Assembly (NCBI GenBank): GCA_018971185.1
Contig: JAGXBH010000014.1
Coordinates: forward strand, 1 to 48,108
DNA: 48,108 nucleotides
Source of the DNA: Acidobacteriota bacterium
GTDB lineage: Bacteria > Actinomycetota > Acidimicrobiia > Acidimicrobiales > RAAP-2
Direction of reading: 5' to 3'
Under the pieces are notes generated by a model. That model was not told the DNA's origin and made no database searches. It was given only the letters and a program-made list of their open reading frames with translations. A program made the translations under genes and the position numbers. This document shows positions 1 to 6,073 of the stretch, one piece after another (position 1 is the first letter of the stretch; each line of letters starts with the position of its first letter).

Positions 1-867
1 GTCGATCTCGACGCCGCGGTTCATCGGACCCGGGTGCATGATGATCGCGTCAGGCTTGAGACGACGCGCGCGTTCCACCGTGAGGCCGAAGGTCCGGGTG
101 AATTCCGCGGGACTGGGCACGAACGAGCCGCTGCCGCGTTCGCGCTGCAGCCGCAGTACCCCCACCACGTCGGCCCAGGCCAGGGCGTCGTCGAAGTCCT
201 CGACCACCTCGACCGGCCAGTCGCCGACGGCGGTGGGCAGGAGCGTCCCCGGCGCGGCGACGCGCACCTCGGCCCCGAGGGCGCTGTAGGCCGCGACGTC
301 GCTGCGCGCCACCCGCGAGTGGCGCAGGTCCCCGACGATGAGCACCCTGAGCCCCGAGAAGAGCTCCTTACCGGTCTCAGAACCGCGCGCACGCACGCGC
401 TCGGCCAGGACCTGGCGCACCGTGAAGACGTCGAGGAGCCCCTGGGTGGGGTGTTGGTGCTGGCCGTCGCCGGCGTTGATCACCCGCACGTGGGGCACGT
501 ACCCGCTCACCTGGTGGGCCGCACCGCTGGAGTGATGGCGCAGGACCACCGCGTCGATGCCCAGCGCGTCGATCGTGGCAATCGTGTCGCGCAGCGACTC
601 CCCCTTCTTGACGCTGCTCGAGGCCACCGCCAGTGACAGCACGTCCGCCGACAGACGCTTGGCCGCCGTCTCGAAGCTGAGACGGGTCCGCGTGGATTCC
701 TCGTAGAAGAGCGAGGCCACCACGCGCCCCTTGAGGGCGGGGACCTTCTTGATCGTTCGCTGGTTGACCTCGACGAACAATTCGGCGGTGTCGAGGACCT
801 CGAGGATGGCGCGGTCACTCAACTCGTTCAGGGTCAGCAGGTTGCGTCCGCGCAGGGTGTCGATCAC
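1..867 (-). CDS. pyrB: Aspartate carbamoyltransferase catalytic chain (3' end cut by window)
   Basis: Catalyses carbamoyl phosphate + aspartate to carbamoyl-aspartate, the first committed step of pyrimidine synthesis in the cytosol. The reverse-strand translation begins MIDTLRGRNLLTLNEL and carries the carbamoyl-phosphate loop (FYEESTRTRLSFE), the HHSSGA-type segment and the HPTQGLLD motif. It is still open at base 1 (…MNRGVEID), so roughly the last 20 residues of a normal ~310-residue chain are missing. The GTG at 867 overlaps the pyrR stop as GTGA and has a GAGG about 8 bases upstream, so the two are probably translationally coupled. An upstream in-frame GTG at 891 is possible but lacks a good ribosome site. 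Regulation is probably shared with pyrR. Confidence 0.95.
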   Translation of the reverse strand, partial: MIDTLRGRNLLTLNELSDRAILEVLDTAELFVEVNQRTIKKVPALKGRVVASLFYEESTRTRLSFETAAKRLSADVLSLAVASSSVKKGESLRDTIATIDALGIDAVVLRHHSSGAAHQVSGYVPHVRVINAGDGQHQHPTQGLLDVFTVRQVLAERVRARGSETGKELFSGLRVLIVGDLRHSRVARSDVAAYSALGAEVRVAAPGTLLPTAVGDWPVEVVEDFDDALAWADVVGVLRLQRERGSGSFVPSPAEFTRTFGLTVERARRLKPDAIIMHPGPMNRGVEID

Positions 868-1439
868 CGCGGCGACCTCGTCCCGATCCACACGCCCTCG
901 ACGGTCGCGACGATCTCCTCGCCCCACGAGGTCGGTAGGTTCTTGCCGACGTAGTCGGGTCGGATCGGCAACTCGCGGTGGCCGCGATCGACCATGACCG
1001 CCAGTTGCACGGCGCGGGGCCGTCCGAAGTCACCCAGCGCGTTCAGGGCGCAGCGGATCGTGCGCCCCGTGAAGAGCACGTCATCGACCAGCAGGACTCG
1101 GCGGTCGTTCAGGTCGACGGGCACGTGCGACGTGGTACCGACCACGAAGGGTCGTCGGTCCAGGTCGTCGCGGTAGAAGGAGACGTCGAGCGTCCCCTGG
1201 TCGACGTGCTGGGAGGTGATCTCAGCGAGCGACGCGGCCAGGAGCTCGGCGAAGGGCACTCCCCCCGTCTGTAGGCCCAGGAGCACCAGGGAGTCGGTGT
1301 CACGGACACGCTCGACCACTTCGTGGGCCATGCGTCGCACGGCGCGACGAACGTCGTCGACGTTCAAGAGTTGGGAGCGGGGGACGAAGTCCTCACGGTC
1401 ATCGCGCTCGTGCGACGACGCCGATGCGTGCACGTCCAC
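864..1439 (-). CDS. pyrR: PyrR bifunctional pyr regulator / uracil phosphoribosyltransferase
   Basis: 191 residues, usual size for PyrR with a slightly long N-terminus. The PRPP-binding motif RRVLLVDDVLFTGRTI is intact, as is the early substrate loop (LLGLQTGGVPFA). Known family role: RNA-binding regulator of pyr mRNA in response to UMP, with weak uracil phosphoribosyltransferase activity. The GTG start at 1439 is supported by AGGAGG 7 bases upstream. It is first in a pyrR-pyrB unit, and the leader contains a 17-bp palindrome (separate entry). Whether control is by attenuation or by blocking translation cannot be told from the sequence; the closeness of the hairpin to the ribosome site favours translation. 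Confidence 0.95.
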   Translation of the reverse strand: MDVHASASSHERDDREDFVPRSQLLNVDDVRRAVRRMAHEVVERVRDTDSLVLLGLQTGGVPFAELLAASLAEITSQHVDQGTLDVSFYRDDLDRRPFVVGTTSHVPVDLNDRRVLLVDDVLFTGRTIRCALNALGDFGRPRAVQLAVMVDRGHRELPIRPDYVGKNLPTSWGEEIVATVEGVWIGTRSPR

Positions 1440-1453
1440 AGTCCAGCCTCCTA

Positions 1454-1498
1454 CCGTGAGGGCCTCACGGGACCCCCTTGACGGTTCGACTCACTTTA
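1454..1498 (-). promoter_or_regulatory. pyrR leader: -10-like box and hairpin next to the ribosome site
   Basis: On the reverse strand a TAAAGT box (1498-1493) lies across the end of ctaG. A palindrome of 8-bp arms, CCGTGAGG and CCTCACGG around one base (1470-1454), follows and ends just before the AGGAGG of pyrR. The hairpin is the obvious candidate PyrR-responsive element, but it does not spell out the known Bacillus binding-loop consensus. Confidence 0.4.
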
Positions 1499-2414
1499 TC
1501 AGTCGCGAACCCCGGCGCGTCCTCTGCAGCGGGACGATCTCGAGCTGCTCCTCGTGCGACTTGAAGAGTCGGTCGGCGAGATTGCCCGAGGTCCTCTCGC
1601 GCTTCATGGCCCGGCGGATCACCACGCCCAGCAGCGGCAGGGCCCAGAAGTCGCCGCAGACCCACAAGATGGCGCCGCCGATCTGCTGGTCGATGAAGGG
1701 CGACATCTTCACGCCCGCCACGTGGTCGTACACCCGGTACCAACTCGAGGAGGTCATGATGCTCATCGACATCGCCAACACGGTCATGATCGCGTTCGTC
1801 ACCAGGATCGCCCCGCCCTGCCACACGGGCCCCTTGGTGGGCTTCATCGGGTGCGAGGGCAGGATCTGCAAGAAGAGCAGGACCCCCGCGACGAGGAAGC
1901 TCGTGTGCATCAGCCAGATGTGCACCGCCTGATTGCTCTCGCCCACGTCGAAGACCGACGGCACGTGCCAGAACACCATCACGAAGTTGAAGAACACCAG
2001 GGCGAAGCCCGGGCTGCGCAAGAAGCGGCCCAGTGCGCGCAAACCCGCCGCCCCCGTGGAGAGATAGAAGAACTTGCCCACCGACCTGCGCGCGTTGACC
2101 GGCAGGAAGAACATCAGCGGGATCCACGGGGCGCCGAGCACGATGAGTATCGGCGCGAAGAAGGCGAGCAGCAGGTGATCGATCATGTGCACGAAGAAGT
2201 ACTCGTCGGACCAGTAGTCCAGTGGCGACATGATGGCCAGCGCCAGAGTGACCAGACCCGCGTAGAACGACAACGAACGCAGTCGCCGCGAACGCTGCGA
2301 GGACGCGCGCGATCGCCGCGCCAGACGCCGCAGGCCGATCTCGTGGGCGACGACCGTGAAGACCATGACGACGGCCACCGGGTCGAAGGACCAATGACCG
2401 GTGAGATACGACAT
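1491..2414 (-). CDS. Cytochrome c oxidase assembly protein, CtaG (caa3-type) family
   Basis: 307-residue polytopic membrane protein (about seven hydrophobic spans) matching the CtaG_Cox family, thought to help copper insertion into haem-copper oxidase. Typical features are the conserved MIDHLLLAFFAPILIVLGAP stretch in the N-terminal third, FWHVP in the middle and a C-terminal W..Y.....DQQIGGAILW block. The ATG at 2414 is preferred over the TTG at 2432 because a TAACCT box lies 13 bp before it, as at the leaderless genes elsewhere here. The stop lies just upstream of the pyrR leader. A second, divergent CtaG is at 4457-5245. Confidence 0.88.
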   Translation of the reverse strand: MSYLTGHWSFDPVAVVMVFTVVAHEIGLRRLARRSRASSQRSRRLRSLSFYAGLVTLALAIMSPLDYWSDEYFFVHMIDHLLLAFFAPILIVLGAPWIPLMFFLPVNARRSVGKFFYLSTGAAGLRALGRFLRSPGFALVFFNFVMVFWHVPSVFDVGESNQAVHIWLMHTSFLVAGVLLFLQILPSHPMKPTKGPVWQGGAILVTNAIMTVLAMSMSIMTSSSWYRVYDHVAGVKMSPFIDQQIGGAILWVCGDFWALPLLGVVIRRAMKRERTSGNLADRLFKSHEEQLEIVPLQRTRRGSRLIK

Positions 2415-2421
2415 GAGTTGC

Positions 2422-2427
2422 AGGTTA
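2422..2427 (-). promoter_or_regulatory. Candidate -10 box for leaderless ctaG
   Basis: TAACCT, first base 13 bp before the ATG at 2414; no Shine-Dalgarno sequence intervenes. Confidence 0.4.
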
Positions 2428-2443
2428 GCCAAACACCGGCGGA

Positions 2444-2809
2444 CTACGCGTCGCTCGGACCCGCTCCGGGCTGACGGTTACGCTCCAACTCGTCGCGCGA
2501 CTCCTCCCAACGTTGTCGCATCGCCTCGAAGGCGGGGTCGAGGGTCGGCTGGCGCCTTCGCGAGCCCTCCTCACGGCCGGGGTGCAAGAAGCGCGACCAC
2601 ATGTACACCGCGAAGACCGCCAGCAGCGGCCACTCGAAGACGTACGCCCAACTGAGGGCGTTGCCACCCAGCGCGCGCGTGAGCTCGAACCAGAATGCCG
2701 CCGCGCACAGCACCAGCCCGACGGCCAAGGTCACGTGAAGGCGCACGGCCTCGGGTCCGCGAAGGCGCTCATCCCTCGAGCGCGCGGGGACCTCAGGGGA
2801 TTCGTCCAT
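2444..2809 (-). CDS. Small two-span membrane protein, paralogue of 9939-10259
   Basis: 121 residues: a charged N-terminus (~25), two hydrophobic segments (about 26-47 and 53-70), then an Arg/Glu-rich cytosolic tail. The second span holds ALSWAYVFEWPLLAVFAVYM, nearly repeated in the protein at 9939-10259. This looks like an actinobacterial conserved family without assigned function. Its place beside ctaG and opposite a SCO gene suggests a link to oxidase assembly (inference). A TAGTCT box 15 bp upstream and a GGAGGGG immediately before the ATG support the start. Confidence 0.8.
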   Translation of the reverse strand: MDESPEVPARSRDERLRGPEAVRLHVTLAVGLVLCAAAFWFELTRALGGNALSWAYVFEWPLLAVFAVYMWSRFLHPGREEGSRRRQPTLDPAFEAMRQRWEESRDELERNRQPGAGPSDA

Positions 2810-2818
2810 ATCCCCTCC

Positions 2819-2824
2819 AGACTA
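2819..2824 (-). promoter_or_regulatory. Candidate -10 box for the small membrane protein gene
   Basis: TAGTCT on the reverse strand, 15 bp before the ATG at 2809, with GGAGGGG between. It faces the divergent SCO promoter at 2866. Confidence 0.35.
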
Positions 2825-2865
2825 CCGACGCGGCGGCGCGCCGCCAAGGTCCACGAGGTCGCCAC

Positions 2866-2871
2866 TACACT
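2866..2871 (+). promoter_or_regulatory. Candidate -10 box for the SCO gene
   Basis: TACACT, 17 bp before the ATG at 2883, with no ribosome site between; it would give a leader of only a few bases. Confidence 0.35.
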
Positions 2872-2882
2872 TGGCGAATCGT

Positions 2883-3743
2883 ATGAACGACACCACCCGT
2901 GGCGAGGACACGCTGAGCGACGACCAGCGGCGCGCCGTCTTCCGTGAGGAGTTGGGCCTCACGTCCGAGACGGGAGCGGGGCGCATCATCGGGCGGATAC
3001 CCAAGAAGTTCACGCGCGGTATCGTGGCGGCGATGCTCGTTCTGGGCATCGGTGGCGAACTCGTCGACCACTACTTCGGCAACGTGGGCCTGCCCTCGAC
3101 GAGCGCGTCGACCACCTTCACCACGCCCACCACCTTCCCGCAGCTCGGCACCACGACCGTGCCCAACGTCGTGACCGCGTCACAGGCCTTCATCGGCCTC
3201 AAGTTCATCGGGACGGCACACGTCCCCCGATTCACCCTGACCGACCAGCACGGCACCAAGGTCTCCTCGGACACGCGCGGCGAGGTCACGCTGATCGCCT
3301 TCTTCAACAAGAACTGCAACGACATCTGCCCGGTCCTCGGCGCAGAGATCCGAGGCGCCCTCGCCGACCTCGGGCCCAAGGCCTCGCGCGTGCGAGTCGA
3401 CGTCGTCAACACCGATCCGTTCTCCTACGGCGTCAGCACCAATCCCCTGGCCCTGGTGTCCACCGGACTCAGCCATGACGCCAACGTCCATTTCCTCAAT
3501 GGCCCTCTGGCGGACCTCAACAACGTCTGGAAGGCCTTCGGGATCCAGGTCAACGTGGGCGCCACCGCGAACCAGGTCTCGCACAACTCCACCCTCTACT
3601 TCGTCAGTCCCACCGGCCAGCTCTCCGCGCTGGCCAGCCCCTTCGCCCACGAGAGCAAAGCGGGCGTGTTCTCCCTTGGCAGCACCGAGATCCACAAGTT
3701 CGCCCAGGGCGTCGAGCTCGAGGCCATTAGTCTGATTCAATGA
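2883..3743 (+). CDS. SCO1/SenC-family membrane-anchored copper chaperone
   Basis: 286 residues. A cytosolic N-terminus is followed by one membrane anchor (about 45-60), a Thr/Ser/Pro-rich extracellular linker (70-98) and a thioredoxin-fold SCO domain (about 105-286). The copper-binding CxxxC is C145-N-D-I-C149 and the distal histidine is H234 (QVSHNSTLYF). The family delivers Cu to, or reduces the thiols of, the CuA site of oxidase subunit II outside the membrane. The ATG at 2883 is preferred to a TTG at 2871. Its stop overlaps the next gene as ATGA, so the two are probably made together. It is divergent from 2444-2809 and faces the oxidase operon. Confidence 0.88.
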   Translation: MNDTTRGEDTLSDDQRRAVFREELGLTSETGAGRIIGRIPKKFTRGIVAAMLVLGIGGELVDHYFGNVGLPSTSASTTFTTPTTFPQLGTTTVPNVVTASQAFIGLKFIGTAHVPRFTLTDQHGTKVSSDTRGEVTLIAFFNKNCNDICPVLGAEIRGALADLGPKASRVRVDVVNTDPFSYGVSTNPLALVSTGLSHDANVHFLNGPLADLNNVWKAFGIQVNVGATANQVSHNSTLYFVSPTGQLSALASPFAHESKAGVFSLGSTEIHKFAQGVELEAISLIQ

Positions 3744-4417
3744 CGCACACGCCCCTCGACCCCGACGAGATCCAGTTCGACCCTGGCTCGATGCCGAGTA
3801 CGTCGCTCTCGGCCCAACGAGCGGTCTGGTACCGACGGCCGTGGTTCGTGGCGACGGTCGGCATCGTCCTGGTCGTGGCGATCTCGGTGGTCTCGGACCT
3901 GCCCCATCCGGTGACGAAGGCCGAGGACCTCTCCCAACAGAACGGTGTCATCAAGCAAATCAACGGCGACACCGCCACCTGCGTCTTCGCGCTCAAGGAG
4001 AGTTTCAGTTTCTACCGCGAGGAGGTCAACCACACCCTGGCGGCATCGAACCTGGCCACGGTGAAGAACTACCTCCTAGAGGACCAGACGGCGTGCTCCT
4101 TCGCCAGTGGCCCGGTCTACGACATGACCAACAACATCCAACCGATCGACACCGCTCCGGGCAAGCAGGTCGACGCGGCCATGGCCGCCACAGTCAAGTG
4201 GATCACCTACGACGCCGTGGGCGCCATCGTCGCCATCAGGAACTACTTCGGATCGGCACCGTTTCATCTCAAGGACCACAAACTCGCCCAATTCGAGAAC
4301 GCGCTCGCCTACGACCGTGCCGCCGTGGTCAACGACATCAACGCCGCCTCCACTCTCCTCGGAAAGCCGCTCACGCCCATCAACATCCCGAGCCTCGCGC
4401 GCTTGCCCGGAACCTGA
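3740..4417 (+). CDS. Single-span membrane-anchored protein of unknown function, coupled to SCO
   Basis: 225 residues with one hydrophobic anchor (about 34-53) and a C-terminal extracytoplasmic domain of mostly helical character. There are two cysteines (in DTATCVFAL and DQTACSFA) that could form a disulfide. I do not recognise a family. The ATG overlaps the stop of the SCO gene (ATGA), and its gene end faces ctaG2 convergently, so a role in oxidase maturation or thiol/copper handling outside the membrane is a reasonable guess from context only. Confidence 0.75.
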   Translation: MTHTPLDPDEIQFDPGSMPSTSLSAQRAVWYRRPWFVATVGIVLVVAISVVSDLPHPVTKAEDLSQQNGVIKQINGDTATCVFALKESFSFYREEVNHTLAASNLATVKNYLLEDQTACSFASGPVYDMTNNIQPIDTAPGKQVDAAMAATVKWITYDAVGAIVAIRNYFGSAPFHLKDHKLAQFENALAYDRAAVVNDINAASTLLGKPLTPINIPSLARLPGT

Positions 4418-4456
4418 GCCGACTCAAGGCCGGGCCCTCTCCAGCAAGACGACCCC

Positions 4457-5245
4457 CTAGTCGGCGCTACCGAAGAACCCGTGCTCGCGCTCCTGTCGGA
4501 ATAGCTTGACCATCTCTTCGTCGGGGTCCTCCTCCGATTGCAGCCAGTGCACCAGGTTCCAGAACACGATCGGGACGAAAACCGAGGCCGTCAGGAGCCA
4601 CACGAACCCTGCCGACAACTGCTGGTCGGCGTTGGCCGATATCCCCTGGCCCGCGACGTGGTGGAACGCCGTGTACCACGAGTCGTGCGACATGCCCGCG
4701 AGGTAGGCCACGATCCAGGCCGACCACATCACGACCGCCGACACACCGATACGGTACGGACGTGAGATTCCCGGGGCCAGTGGCGGCGACTGGATGATCT
4801 CGACCATCAAGAAGGCCATAGGGACGAAGAGGGTCAGCGCCTCGATGGGCAACAGCCAATGATGGTTCACCAGGGCGTTGACCAGGGGCGCCGCTCGCCA
4901 CACCAACGTCGCGGCGATGACGGCTCCGGCGGCACCGAGGGTGCGCGCCTGTGCTCGTTCACGAACCCGTCGCGAATTCACGCGCTGGCCCCACGCCGTC
5001 AGCCGCGCGACGCCACGGTCTCGCGCTCCACGGTCGCGCCACGGGGCGCCCACCACCAAGAGTGTCGGCGCCACGAATCCGAGGACGCAGAACTGGATCG
5101 CCTGGACGAATCCGAATCGAAACGACCAGCCCCATACCGGCGGCACCAGGCAGATGACCACCAACACCACGCTCGCGACAGACGAGAGCCCCCTAAGGCC
5201 CGGAACCCAGGCCTTAGGGGGCTTCGAAACTTCTGACGAGGTCAT
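4457..5245 (-). CDS. Second CtaG-type oxidase assembly membrane protein
   Basis: 262 residues, six or seven hydrophobic spans. It shares with the CtaG at 1491-2414 the order FCVLGFVAPTLLVVGAPW, MVEII.SPPLAPG, HDSWYTAFHHVAGQG and DQQLSAGFVWL, but is clearly divergent and shorter. Presumed to help copper delivery to the oxidase encoded just upstream. Its ATG overlaps the stop of the 37-codon gene as ATGA. The first ~25 codons are odd: they include rare AGG and GGG and coincide with a perfect 14-bp inverted repeat. The true start could therefore be a downstream GTG (about residue 25, before the first span), the repeat then being intercistronic. Confidence 0.82.
   Translation of the reverse strand: MTSSEVSKPPKAWVPGLRGLSSVASVVLVVICLVPPVWGWSFRFGFVQAIQFCVLGFVAPTLLVVGAPWRDRGARDRGVARLTAWGQRVNSRRVRERAQARTLGAAGAVIAATLVWRAAPLVNALVNHHWLLPIEALTLFVPMAFLMVEIIQSPPLAPGISRPYRIGVSAVVMWSAWIVAYLAGMSHDSWYTAFHHVAGQGISANADQQLSAGFVWLLTASVFVPIVFWNLVHWLQSEEDPDEEMVKLFRQEREHGFFGSAD
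5187..5223 (-). repeat. Perfect 14-bp inverted repeat at the start of ctaG2
   Basis: Arms AGCCCCCTAAGGCC (5187-5200) and its exact complement (5210-5223), loop of 9. No T-run follows on the transcribed strand, so it is not a classical terminator. It could attenuate read-through, protect the 3' end of the oxidase mRNA, or control ctaG2 translation. Confidence 0.7.
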
Positions 5246-5355
5246 TCTGAGGGATGACGCTGGAAGAAACCCCAGAGAAGGACACCGAACAACACCGCCA
5301 GCGGGATGACCAAGGTCTCCAGCTGTGCCGGGAAATACGCATCGATTCCGAACAT
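5242..5355 (-). CDS. 37-residue single-span membrane peptide in the oxidase operon
   Basis: The reverse-strand frame starts at ATG 5355 and gives 37 residues: MFGIDAYFPAQLET, then a hydrophobic stretch VIPLAVLFGVLLWGFF, then a short QRHPSE tail. AAAGAGG lies 9 bases upstream and the TGA overlaps the ctaG2 ATG (ATGA), both strong signs of real translation. It sits directly after ctaE. Small single-span subunits are known in haem-copper and bd oxidases (CcoQ, subunit IIa, CydX); this could be an analogous accessory subunit. I recognise no sequence family, so the function is inference from size and place. Confidence 0.75.
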   Translation of the reverse strand: MFGIDAYFPAQLETLVIPLAVLFGVLLWGFFQRHPSE

Positions 5356-5401
5356 TTTCGGCTACCTCTTTCTCACTACACGACTTCTGTCACTACTCGA
5401 C

Positions 5402-6055
5402 TTACATCAAGTAGAACATCGAGAACAGCAACGCACCCGCCAGGGCCAGGAAGACCTGGAAGTACGACATCGCGGCCACGTCGGCACGGAAAGCACGCGC
5501 ACGCGGGTGGCTCGAGAACTCGGGGTTCTCCCCCTCGACCTCCTTGCGGATGCGCATGCCGCGCGCCACGGTCGTCTCCAGCCAGTACGCGCTGATCACC
5601 AGCGAGACGATGTTCATCACGGCGAACCCGATGAACGTCGACGCGTAACCGCTCGAACCGGGGAAGAAGCTCAGGTGACTGAGTTCCACGATCTGCAACA
5701 GCAACGCGATCAGTCCGGTGACCACTCCCGACCACGCCGCCACGCTGAAGTCCGTGAAGGATCCCATCACCAGGCGCTTGCGACCGACGTACGCCAGGAT
5801 TCCCGTGACCAGACTGAACCCGAAGATCAGGAATCCGTAGGCGCGAGGAGCGGTGACGTGATCGGGGCGCCAGAGGAGCCCACTGTTGCTCGAGCGCAGG
5901 TAGAAGTACGAGAACACCAACGACGCCAACATGAAGGTGTAGATACCGATGAAGAGTCGCCCGCCAGTCCAGATCGAACTGATCAGCGCGCGCATCTCAT
6001 ACTCGCGCTCCTCCGGACTCTGATTCGCGCCCGAGTGCATTACGGAATTGCTCAT
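5402..6055 (-). CDS. ctaE: Haem-copper oxidase subunit III
   Basis: 217 residues with about five membrane spans, matching the shorter (five-helix) COX3 of bacterial oxidases. An N-terminal acidic segment (SPEEREYEMRALISSIWTGG) precedes helix 1. The motif FSYFYLRS and the central QIVELSHLSFFPG region are of COX3 type. It has no catalytic metal and stabilises subunit I. AAGGAG 8 bases before the ATG supports the start. It follows ctaD after 18 bp and precedes the 37-residue peptide. Confidence 0.93.
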   Translation of the reverse strand: MSNSVMHSGANQSPEEREYEMRALISSIWTGGRLFIGIYTFMLASLVFSYFYLRSSNSGLLWRPDHVTAPRAYGFLIFGFSLVTGILAYVGRKRLVMGSFTDFSVAAWSGVVTGLIALLLQIVELSHLSFFPGSSGYASTFIGFAVMNIVSLVISAYWLETTVARGMRIRKEVEGENPEFSSHPRARAFRADVAAMSYFQVFLALAGALLFSMFYLM

Positions 6056-6073
6056 TGTCGTTTCTCCTTCGAC

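Noticed and set aside
1465..2394. 309-codon reverse frame overlapping ctaG
   Set aside because: Out-of-frame Arg/Gly/Ala-rich shadow of the hydrophobic ctaG frame.
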